64,000 nucleotides of DNA from Immersiella caudata (Eukaryota > Ascomycota > Sordariomycetes > Sordariales > Lasiosphaeriaceae): positions 4,402,001-4,466,000 of the forward strand of contig JAULSU010000002.1 of assembly GCA_030512335.1 (NCBI GenBank), given 5' to 3'. A model generated the notes under the pieces. The model was not told the DNA's origin, ran no database searches, and worked only from the letters and a program-made list of their open reading frames with translations. This document shows, in pieces, positions 34,200 through 43,913 of the stretch. How positions within the stretch are numbered: position 1 is the first letter of the stretch; every line of letters starts with the position of its first letter. The translations under genes were made by a program, and so were the position numbers.

Positions 34200-35275
34200 A
34201 TGGCTTCTGTAAGTTCGCACTAATAGCGCAAGAAATACTCTGTCAAGGGGTTACTAAGAAACACCCAAGCCGCAGAAGGACAACAACGAACTCCCTAAGC
34301 AGGATGGCGATGAGAAGAAGAAGGAGCAGATAGCCCAGCCTCAACAGCCCCAGACCCAGACACGGCCCGAAGATGCTATCCACAATGATGAGTCCGAAGC
34401 CCAGGATCATGCCGAGGGCCCCTTTGATGAGGAAGAGTACGATGAGGAAGACCCCGAGGGTGAGGACCAGGAGGTCCTAGATGACGACTATCATGGGGAA
34501 GAGGGCGCCGAGGAGGTGTATGATGAGGAGGAACGGCCAGAGGGCGAAGTTGAGCAGGAGGAGGAGGAGGAACCTGAGAGAGAGCCGGAGCCGGAACCTG
34601 CCCCAGCCCCATCCCGTCGCCGCAAGGCCAAGCCCGCCCCTGTCGCTGCCGCCGATGAAGGCAGCACACCTGCCTCTTCGCAGCCTGCCACTCCCAAGGA
34701 CGAAGAGAAGCCGCAGCCCAAGTGGATGCGCGAGAACCAAAGGGAGCGCGAGAATCAGGAGGTTGCCGCGCCTCGCCGGAGGAGGCGCGAGGAGAAGAAA
34801 ATGTCGTATCAGCAACAGCAGCGCATGCTATACCAGCAGCAGCAGCAGCAACAGCAGATGATGATGCAACAGCAACAGCAACAGCCGGCCGGCGATGGTG
34901 GCGGCAAGAACCCGCTCAAATTGCGACTGGACTTGAACCTCGAGATTGAGATTGAGCTGAAGGCTCATATCCACGGTGACCTGACACTTGCATTGCTGTA
35001 CGTAAATCTTTTTTCCTTTCTTGCCTCTCTTTCCTTCATCAAACTTGCTTTCAGACAAGTCCCCATCCTTCATGCGCGCGTGGCTTCGAGTTGAACCCGC
35101 CGCTATTACCCCTTCCTCTTCTAACATTCTATGTGTCCCGTCGAAAAAGGCAATAAACTCATACCGACCGTCTTCCGTCTAGCAACTGAGACTGCTCACT
35201 CGCTGTGTCACCGACAAGGATGATCTTCAGCTAACCAATGTCAATTTTTCGCATACCTACAGGGACGGCATGTAA
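34200..35275 (+). CDS. Acidic, Gln-rich protein with the same conserved beta-strand-like tail (247 aa)
   Basis: Three exons: 34200-34208 (only M-A-S), 34276-34997 and 35263-35275. Residues 4-90 are Asp/Glu/Gln-rich, then come E-P repeats (EPEREPEPEPAPAPSRRRK), a basic patch (APRRRRREEKK) and polyGln/Met (QQQQQQQQMMMQQQQQQ). Residues 217-244 carry the tail, LKLRLDLNLEIEIELKAH then IHGDLTLALL. It is about 80% identical to the tail of the 124-aa gene at 31554-32091. The last intron again splits the final Leu codon (donor GTACGT, acceptor CTACAG), leaving L-D-G-M-stop. The rest of the two proteins differ entirely, so either the tail is the functional unit or the N-termini evolve fast. No signal peptide or membrane helix. 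Confidence 0.72.
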
Positions 35276-35846
35276 TTCCCATCGGCGCTTTTGGATACCG
35301 CGGAGCGACTTCTTTGCACCCATTTCCTTTGTCTTTTGAGGAGGGACATACCGTTGAGTTTTTTATGGCGTCAGGCATAATTGCGCGCTTGGTTCAAGAT
35401 GTTGTGTACCAATACAAAACAATACGATGATGTAAGGTAGTTAGTTGCTGTCTTGTGGAGAGATGAGTAATATCCTGCAGATAGATTCGACAACTATACA
35501 AGAATGTGTACTATAGGATAAGGTTCTCAATTTCCCACACATGCTATTAAGAGCTCTGAAAAAGTGACAGTGCCATTCAGTTTGACTTGGGTGGTCAGAA
35601 GATGGTATGTGGTACCTACATCCATGCCATGACAGCTATTCTGTTTACGTAGGGAAAACACGTTTAGCCAGAACGCCGTGGTAGAGCCCATGCTTCCCTG
35701 CATTCTTAATAAGCTCCAAGTTAGGGGGTTAGAGGGCATAAAAAGACCCTTGTAATGCTTGTTTATATTTGGACAAGGTCTTTTCCAGTTCATCACAAGC
35801 CTCCCGTCTGGGTGAAAGGGGTTGAACTCACATCTCCCCTCGTGCC

Positions 35847-36016
35847 CGGATCTACAAATGCGTTCAACTCAAACAAATCTGTATCAACTGTATTGTAAGC
35901 GGCCTTGTCCTGCATCTTGACATGCCTAGTGTTTATGCCAGAAGGTGCTATTTTGCATTGAGAACGGCCTCGTTGGCATTAAAGGAGGCCTGACCGACAT
36001 TCAACTCGGCCTCTTT
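35847..36016 (+). repeat. Diverged direct repeat, copy A
   Basis: Pairs with copy B at a period of 234 bases. Shared blocks include GATCTACAAATGCGTT (16 identical) and AAAGGAGGCCTGA. Elsewhere the copies differ largely by C/T and G/A changes (for example TATTGTAAGCGGCCTT against CATTGCAAGTGGCCTT), the pattern of repeat-induced point mutation. Confidence 0.6.
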
Positions 36017-36080
36017 CTAAGGTTAATAACGCTCGGCGCACTGGTTGAAGCGGCCACCGGCTCCGTAAAAACACACTACC

Positions 36081-36250
36081 CAGATCTACAAATGCGTTTG
36101 ATGAAACAAACTCTGTCAGATGCATTGCAAGTGGCCTTATTAAGCTCCTGAACATGCCCGGTATCTTCTTGAGGGGGTGTTATTTGTGTTTCAAAAGGTG
36201 TAATTGATATCAAAGGAGGCCTGATCAATATCTGGTGAGGCGTCTTCTCA
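36081..36250 (+). repeat. Diverged direct repeat, copy B
   Basis: Second copy of the 35847-36016 sequence, in the same orientation. A third partial copy, also in the same orientation, lies at about 38606-38690 on the other side of GAL1. Confidence 0.6.
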
Positions 36251-36444
36251 ACTCATAGAGGCTTGAACATGACCTGCCTGAGGTCTCTGAATGGAGCACC
36301 TCACCGCTTTGCCTCTTCCATGTCCCATTCCCGCCAACCCTCCACTGTCGACTTAGCCTTCCCCTTTCCTTCACCCTTGTCGTCGTTATCCATTTTCGCC
36401 TTCCATCTTTTGAGTCTGTCCTTTGCACTATGAAGACCTGGAAC

Positions 36445-38169
36445 CTATTTCAAATGCCGTGAGAGGTCCATGGCTCGGATTCCGTCATTGCTGGTATGGA
36501 AGATGGCACTGCCACTCCCAGGCCGGGTGACAATGACTGCGTTGGCGATTTCTTCAGGGGTCAGGCGCTTCCCGTCAACCCACATATCGTGGTAGTAATT
36601 CCTCTGCAGCGCATTGCGAACAGAGTTGACCTTTGACGCAGGCACGAGATGTACCGTTGCTCCGCCCCATCCCGCTCCTGTTAGACGGCTACCGAGACTG
36701 CCTGCATCGCGAGCATGCATGCAGATGAGATCGAGATCCTGAGTACTGCAGTCGAAGTTGTCGCGACACGATTGTTGTGACTGGTTAAGCAAGTCACCTA
36801 GTCTTTCGGCGAACTGGAGATCACTCTCGCCAGCCTTCGGACCAGTCTCAAGGAGGTCCATGAACTTGTAGACCCGGGCGGCCTCGGAGAATACATGTTT
36901 CGCACGGTCGCGGAGTCTAAACCTTTCAGCCGGAACGGGGAAGCGTTTCTTGATGAAGTTTTGATCGAGATCGTCCTCGGTGACTCCAAGAGTGTCGGCG
37001 ATAGCCTTCTTGCTATAGGTCTCTGATGGGAGAACCTTGTCGATAAGTTCATTGGCGAAGAAGTCAAGGCGCTGTATCATGCCTACGCCCGCTTCGGCCG
37101 CATCGGGATATCTTTTCCTTGTGTGCTCGTCAGAGTAAAGGTTGGTCCAAAACAAATCGGATACAGCCCCGAGGCTGATGTTTAGTGGTGAATCGTCCTG
37201 CGGGAGAGGATTCGGAAGTTTTTCGTCTTTGGGCAACAGTTGTCGGAGGAGCATGAGGGCAGCGAGAGTACACTCTACCACGCGTAGGTTGTAATGGAAC
37301 GGCCCGCTGACCTTCTTGTCCGCCTTGACGAATGATTGAGCGATCATGAAGACGAGAGGTGGGTTGGTCTTGGGAAATTCGACGTGCCGCACTGACAGGC
37401 TTGGAGCGAATTGGACATATAGGGCGGCGTCCTTTACCGACATGACTGATGCAGACTGATCCATCCTGCGAGAGAAAGTCAGCGAACGAACAGAGAGATA
37501 TCGCTTATTGAGGACAGTTTACCCTCCCGAGTTGACGCCCACAGCTCGCTCACTCTCAATAGCGAGCCTCGTCAACTCCAGCTTCTCAACCCTCTTCATC
37601 CCCTGCCCGTATAGAACAGCAAGAGAACATGCCGTGACAAGAGCAGCGCTTGAACTGAGACCTCCTGCTGGTGGGACAGTGCCATGGACCATAATGCTCA
37701 TGCTTCTAGGCTGCCAACCCGACCCGTTCTTCTCGCGGAGTAGCTTGAGGGCCCCTCGGAGACCAGCCCTAAAGTAATTTGTCCAGGCGTGTGTCTTCTC
37801 GTCGATGGCGATGTCGCTGTCGTTGGCCTCCTCCCATGATTCTTTTGGGAATTGTTGGCCGTCCAGGTTTGCGATCTGCACCTTGAAGCATCCCTCGGTT
37901 TCAGTCTCCTTGGTCTCCATAGCGACGAGGGTGTCTGCGTGGATGGCCATGGGGAGCACGGGGAACAGCGAGTAGTCGATATGTTCTCCGATGATGTTGA
38001 CGCGGCCTGGCGACCGGGCGATGAGCTGGGGCGTGGAGCCGAAGACTTTGATGAATTCGTTGTACAGGCGAATCCACCGATCGGACTCCTCGCGAATTTC
38101 ATCGTCATGGTAGATGTCGTTGAGTTCCGCGGTGATGGGCACCAACTCGGCCTCGACGGGTTCCCCCAT
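36445..38169 (-). CDS. GAL1: Galactokinase
   Basis: GHMP kinase that phosphorylates galactose at C1, the first step of the Leloir pathway, in the cytosol. Two exons, 38169-37523 and 37465-36445, joined in a Gly codon, give 555 aa. Start chosen at MGEPVEAELVP; an in-frame ATG 14 codons upstream (38211) is possible. Motifs seen: the galactokinase signature GRVNIIGEHIDYSLFPVLP, ATP-binding motif VPPAGGLSSSAALV, and the third GHMP motif SRLTGAGWGGATVHLV. The order and spacing of all three are normal, and substrate residues (GEHIDY, the Asp following GGMDQ) are present, so it should be an active kinase rather than a Gal3-type sensor. No other GAL genes lie next to it, as usual in filamentous fungi. 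Degenerate repeats flank it on both sides. Confidence 0.93.
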
Positions 38170-39666
38170 AGCTGATGGAGGATGGACGATGTTGTTTCCT
38201 CGAAGTAGCAACTCAGTGTATCGGCGAAGAGGAATTCCAACGTAAGAATTGCGGCGATGCGATGTCCAGGTGATGAAGGAGCTCTCGAGCTGCCCCGCGT
38301 TGTGGATAAAGGGGAGGGGAGCTCACCCCGCACTGCACTTTCCGCCTGATGTACCGTTGGAGCTGTTATTAGCAAGCCTTTGGAGAAGGTACCAGCTTCA
38401 TATGGATCCGGAATCCAAACCCACATTCAGGTGAGAGGAACTAGCTCACCAGGAGGTACGAAGGCTCCGGTCAGAGGAGAGGGCCCATCTGCTCCGTGCG
38501 AAAACAGGCTGCCCAGACCAAAAAAATACCTTGAGTTAGCGCGAGCCGGCGTCAGCTGGATTGCAAGAGACCTTATTTGCATATCAAAATACCTAACCTC
38601 CATTTTGAAAGGCGCTATTTGTATTTAGAAGGGCCTTATCAACATCGAAAGAGGCTAGATGAATATCGAACGACGCCGCTTTCCAATGCTGATCAGGCTC
38701 GGCGTTCTGGCTAAACAGACCCTTTCTTCTGGCCGGAGCCTTCGTACCTATGCTGAAGGGCTTCTACTCTATCCTCAACTTCCTCTAGGCTCTGGAACAT
38801 CATGCCGACGCGCGTTACTGGCAGCTGTCATGCTGGGAAGAAACGCCAATCAGCACCCGCTTCCCAGGTCCTTACCCTCCATCTGGAAGCCTGAACTGTG
38901 TATTTGAAGATCCATCAAACCATCTCAACATACCTGGGTAGGTATCTCAGAGCCACACCTCAAGCAGTAAAACAAACATGAGCACCTCATATGCTGCCAG
39001 GTTCTACACAGTAGACGAATCTCATCCCGCACATAAAGTGTCTAGTGGTACGAACTCGTATCCCTCCTACCCCTCATTCTCCTCCTCTCACTCACTCCGC
39101 TGTGGAGAACTCATGGGCTACAGGACTCTTCCCTGTCAAGCCCGCGACATCAATGCTTCAGGCTAAGGCACTGCAAGGGCCTTTGGGGGAAGGCGAATCA
39201 TAGCTTGCATCGACTTTCGTTTCTCCGTAGGCTGGGAGCTCCTCATGGCGAGACCGCTGCCCACCCTACTCTGTGGCGTGGGGAACGAGTTTGCCATCCT
39301 TCCCTGGCCCCTCGTCGGAAGTAATCCATGCCTCCTTGCATTCCCAGTAGGCCTTGCCTTTCGGATAGAGGGCATAGAAAGTATGGTCCTTCGAATGCCT
39401 TCTTACATATCAACAACGCCTTTTCCAGGTTGTTGCACGGCTGACGCCCGGATCGTGGGGAGTCAAACCCGTATCTCCCATTGCGTGCCTACATGCCATG
39501 ATGGAACTCCACCCTGCTTGATATGCTGTATTGGTCATGATATCGCTATCCCTACAACCCTGTCCCATGTTCCCTGGTATCAAAACACACTTGGCAGATT
39601 CCCGTTCGGCAATGCTAGATTGTCTTGTTCCAGTTCAATGCTCGAATATTATGTGTGCAGCTTATC
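38170..39666. other. GAL1 upstream region with repeat remnants
   Basis: No gene. Contains an inverted-repeat element (38454-38749), and beyond it AT/C-rich sequence without coding character up to the stop of the RING-CH gene. The promoter of GAL1 should lie within the first few hundred bases. Confidence 0.5.
38454..38749. mobile_element. Small inverted-repeat element (MITE-like), degenerate
   Basis: The ends are a 22-base inverted pair differing at one position: 38454-38475 (AGGTACGAAGGCTCCGGTCA...) and the complement of 38728-38749. Similarity continues inward for roughly 20-40 bases with mostly transition differences. The element is about 296 bases and has no coding frame. Inside, at about 38606-38690, is a copy of the repeat found at 35847-36250. 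Target-site duplications were not found, so the mobile nature is inferred from structure and from the scattered related copies. Confidence 0.45.
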
Positions 39667-41297
39667 CTAAGCCTCAGATGTTGCCTGCCCAGTGGCACCT
39701 CCGCGGTCATTTTTTCTCTCAACATTGCGGACCCTGCGGGCCAGCTTGACCTGGACGCGTCGATATTTGTAGTAGAGCGCGAACGCGTCCCTCAAGACGA
39801 AGAAGAGACAAGCCCCGATGAGGCTGCGACCCCAGCGATACTGTAGAAGGCCGGTAGCAGGACGACGGTAGGTGGGGGGACGCGCCCAGGACGCTGGCAC
39901 CACGCGTCGAACAAGTTCGCCCATGCCGTAGGAGATGGCCGGGAAGAGAAGGGTAGTGGTCATTCCGTTCATGATGACGGAAAAGAGAGAAACGCGTGGC
40001 TCTTCGACAAGGCGGTTTTGCCCACCATTGGCATTGTCGGCGCGGTTTCGTCCTCGTTGCCTGTCTCGCCTTCTCTGCCTAGGTTCTGCCGGCAGCGGCG
40101 GATCCGCGTCACGTTCTTCAGCTCGGGGCTGCTCTTCTTCTAGTTGAACCGGCTCCTCTGGGACCATTTGGAACTCGCCTTGAATGGCCTCGGCAAGATC
40201 GTCTGCGTCAGCATCAACCTCGGGGTCGTCTGCTTCGACTTCCTCGCCGGCAGCCGCCAGATCTATCCGGATATCAACCTCGATGTCTTCTTGTTCATTG
40301 TTTTCCTCGCCCTCGTTTCCATGAAAGAGCGGGCCTCCGAGGAGACGCCCCAGCCAGGCTAGGGCCGTCCGACCCAGTCCACGTCGCTCACCGTTTTGCT
40401 CTGCAGGAGCGCCATCTCCTTGCTCCGCGTCAACTTGCTCCGCAGCCGCAGTGGACTCCGTTGTAGGGCGCCCACGGAGCACCTGGTTGAAACGCTTCTC
40501 GATGGGCCCGAGGAATTCTGCGTATAGGAAGTCGTACGTCACATGAACAACAGGCATCAAGGTAAAGGCCCATTCGGGTGATGGAGGCCATGAGAATAGT
40601 TCACCTCTGGCAACTAATGATCCGGCATACTGTTGGATAAGCTGTCAGCAACAGAGTATTGGCAAAACTTCCTTTCGGGTGCAAAACTCACCAGGACCGA
40701 CCCCGGAAGCATCGAGAACTCGGCCCCTGGCACCCACCACAGCACGACCAATCCTGGCCCTATGAGCGAGAGCTCCGCAAGCCTGACCGCGGAAGTCACA
40801 AGTGCAACTGGTGTCGGCATTCCGGCAAATCGACTGGGCATGACTCTCGCACCAAGCCACCGACGTGCTGCGTGGCTACCAGCAAACACACTGAGGGCAT
40901 TCCAGCCGTACCAAGCCGACCCCACCATTGTTCCGCCAGATACGATGGTCAACAAGATCATGGGCGATATTCGGCCATATGTTCGCTGGAAGGCATTGTA
41001 AAAGGCTACGACAGAGTCGCGAGGTTCTTCGACGCGGATGCGGGCGCGACAGGCTGGGCAGCGAAGGCCTTGGGATGATTGCGAGTTTGTCGACGTCCGT
41101 GGAGTGGTCTCCATCTCAGCTATCCATTGAAGCATGCATTTTTCATGCGCTTCGAGACTGCAGGGGCACGCGTGCACCCAAGGGCCGTTTGGTGCGTCGG
41201 CATCTGTCTGGAGGCAGATAAAGCAGACGTGCTGCGTGTCGGCGGTTGCAATGGGCGCCGGCACAATGGTGTTGCTGCTGCTGATTGGGCTCGCCAT
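39667..41297 (-). CDS. RING-CH (MARCH-type) membrane E3 ubiquitin ligase
   Basis: Two exons, 41297-40692 and 40629-39667, phase 0, 522 aa. The N-terminal RING-CH domain is clear: C25-x2-C28, C44-x-C46, H51-x2-C54, C80-x2-C83, with the Trp (MLQW) after the first half typical of the RINGv/MARCH class. It recruits an E2 to ubiquitinate membrane proteins. At least four hydrophobic segments follow: two after the RING (around 112-140 and about 165-195) and two near the C-terminus (IMNGMTTTLLFPAISYGMG and GACLFFVLRDAFALYY). Between them is a long acidic loop (DIEVDIRIDLAAAGEE; EADDPEVDADADDLAEA) and a basic Arg-rich stretch (RQRRRDRQRGRNR). This suits an ER or endomembrane ligase. The relation to yeast Doa10/Ssm4 is only at domain level; it is far shorter. 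Confidence 0.85.
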
Positions 41298-42332
41298 CGT
41301 TGGCCGTCCGCGAAGTACGCACTGGGAGGGTTTTGGTTTGTGTGACGACGTGGAGTATTCTAGCTCGGAAGGTTATCGTGGGAGACCGTTTGCGGCGTTT
41401 GTCGGTGTCGCTCAGGTGTTGGCCAGCAGCCTGATGCAGCGGTGGTTCGAGCTCCCAAAGAACGTCGGGGGACTTGTGGCAGCGCTTTCGGATTTAAATA
41501 GTGAGTGAGAGAGGTGAGACCAGAACCCAAAACTATCCCCCCGGCCTTGGTCGTTGAGCCTTTGGCGGCAGGGTCGGGAGACGAAGTTCACGATGGTAGG
41601 TTGTTGGAGACCTCAGCTGTGCACGGAAGTCATAAGGCTGGGCGGATCAGCGCGGCAGGCAAAGGAAAATCATCCGTGACATCAGCAGGCCCCGCGGTCA
41701 AAGTTAGCACGGGCCGTCCGCTAGCCGATAAAGGGAACAGGGTTCCACAGCGCAATCGCATATCTCTTGGCATTTCCACCAGTCCAACGTTCCCACAGGA
41801 GACGTCTGTTCATATTGTTGGTTTGGCGTTCCAACTGACTTATCCAAATATGATATTTGATGGACTGAAGATCATCCGCTACCATGGATTCCTGGGACGA
41901 TAGTTTGGGCGGCGAGGATGCATGGCAGAGCCGCCGCGCACTCGCTTAGTCTCAAATCTGGCGATGTTGTGTGACAACAGATGCACTTGAGCCATAGCAG
42001 AATTATCTCACATCGCTCAGGCAGGCCTAGTATGATATGCCGTCTCTTTTGTGAATGTTTGAATCTCGACGGCGAAAGTTCTCGAGGGATTATCATCAAC
42101 CCTAACCCGCAGGTGTGAGGACTGCGGGGTGCCAAGACTTCTGGAGCGCTTGTTCTGCCCCTCCATCGACCTCCATGGAAGCGGGCCGAGAACGACCACA
42201 TGTCGCAGATGGGCAGAAATCGTCCCCGAGATTCACCTGAGCATCTTCTGCACTCGACCACAATCTCCGACTCTAGGACGCCGCTCAGCTGATTTTGACT
42301 CCGTACCTCAGTCGAGCTTATTATCCATAAAA
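41298..42332. promoter_or_regulatory. Divergent interval, RING-CH gene / SGT2
   Basis: About 1 kb between two start codons facing away from each other. No gene is supported. Confidence 0.5.
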
Positions 42333-43500
42333 ATGGTACGCTTGACCCCGCACCGCTGCACAACGGTCGCAAACTAACTGGTCACTTGCAGGCCACAACA
42401 TCCAAGCAGCGCCTCGCGCTGGCCATTTGCGACTTTCTTTCGAACTCAGCGTCCGATGGATCTATCCAAGCTGAGGACAAGGACTCTATCGAGGTTGCCA
42501 TCAACTGCATCAGCGAGGTCTTCTGCGTCGACCCTTCTAACAAGGCAGCCGTCTCCGAGGCCCTCGGCTCCCAAAACCTCCTCCAAATCTACTCCGTCTA
42601 CGAGAAGTTGAAGACGTCCGCCCCCAAGCCCGGCGCTTCCTCCTCCTCTGCTGCCCCTCCGACCGACGAGCAGAAGAAGCAAGCCGAGGCGCTGAAGTCT
42701 AAGGGCAACGCTGCTATGGCGCAGAAAGACTACCCCACCGCCATTGACTTCTACACCCAGGCCCTCGCAATCCACCCCAACAACGCCGTTTTCCTCTCCA
42801 ACCGTGCCGCCGCCCACAGCGCCGCCCGCGACCACGCCTCTGCCAAGACCGACGCCGAAGCCGCCGTCGCCACCGACCCCAAGTACACCAAGGCATGGAG
42901 CCGTCTCGGCCTTGCCCGCTTCGCGCTCGGCGACGCCAAGGGCTCCATGGAGGCCTACCAAAAGGGTATCGAGCACGAGGGTAACGGCGGTAGCGAAGCC
43001 ATGAAGAAGGGCTACGAGACGGCCAAGCGCCGCGTCGAGGAGCTCGCCTCTGAAGAGGCGTCGGGCGCATGGGACCAACCCGCAACCCGCGACGGTGGTG
43101 CCGGCGCTGGTGCCGGCGCAACGCCCAGCCTGGGCGATCTGGCGGGCATGTTCGGCGGTGGTGGCCGGGGTGGGGGCGGCGGCGGCGGCATGCCCGACTT
43201 CTCGTCCATCATGCAAAACCCTATGTTTGCGTCGATGGCGCAGAACCTGATGAGCAACCCCGACATGATGGCGAATCTCATGAGCAACCCCCGGCTGCGC
43301 GAGATGGCGAACCAGTTTGGGAGCGGTGGCGGCATGCCGGATATCGGCTCGTTGATGTCTGATCCCAACATTGCTGAGATGTGAGTTTTTTGACTTGACT
43401 TGACTTGTTCCGATCATAGCTGACATTTCGCAGGGCACGCAACATGATGGGTGGTGGCGGTCCTGGGGCCGGACGCGGTGGTGCAGGCGGTGCCCCATAA
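42333..43500 (+). CDS. SGT2: Small glutamine-rich TPR co-chaperone Sgt2
   Basis: Cytosolic co-chaperone that hands tail-anchored membrane proteins to the GET pathway. Three exons: a start-codon-only exon (42333-42335, followed at once by GTACGC), 42392-43380, and 43434-43500. The product is 352 aa. The N-terminal dimerisation domain (KQRLALAICDFLSNSA ... AINCISEVF) is the part that binds Get4-Get5. Three TPR motifs follow (about 95-205: AEALKSKGNAAMAQKDYPTAIDFYTQA; PNNAVFLSNRAAAHSA; PKYTKAWSRLGLARFALGD). The C-terminus is Gly-rich and then Met/Asn/Gln-rich (MQNPMFASMAQNLMSN, repeated SNPDMMANLMSNP), the client-binding region. The ATG-only exon is inferred: no other in-frame ATG lies near, and M-A-T-T-S-K-Q-R fits the family start. 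Confidence 0.92.
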
Positions 43501-43913
43501 AGAAGCAAGGCTGGGTGTCGAAGAGCGCTGGTATAACCTCAGCATACTTAGAGTAATGGTTCAGCTTCAAATACAAGTGGTTGTTTTGCTGTTTGCCTTG
43601 CTTTCTTCCCAATGACTCGTGAGTATGGGCTCAGGGAGAATCTTTGTTAGTTCGTGGAACACAACTCAATGTTGATAGTACTGATTCAGTAGAGTTGTTG
43701 TACCCCTGAGTGAACAGATAAATGAGAACACCAGGGGGTGCCAATGCAGTTCATCAACCATGGTATTTTCGTGGTATGTACGCAAATCTCATCAGCCAAA
43801 GCGAGTTTACTTCTTTTTTAACCACCTCTAGCCCACGAGCAGATCAAGATCTCAGAACAACCCAAACTCCTATATACAGCAGAAAGATATTTATTTCTTG
43901 GGCTGATGGAAAC
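43501..43913. other. Convergent 3' region, SGT2 / ADE6
   Basis: 413 bases between two stop codons facing each other, so it holds both 3' UTRs. No gene seen. Confidence 0.6.

Larger units (their letters stand above)
35276..36444. other. Repeat-bearing intergenic region
   Basis: No gene. Contains two diverged direct copies of a sequence of about 170 bases (listed separately). At about 35665-35687 it also has a stretch, GTTTAGCCAGAACGCCG, that recurs on the opposite strand near 38700 inside the inverted-repeat element upstream of GAL1. Confidence 0.5.

Noticed and set aside
42446..43612. 388-codon minus-strand frame
   Set aside because: Antisense shadow of SGT2; Gly/Val/Arg-rich composition only mirrors the Ala/Pro codons of SGT2.
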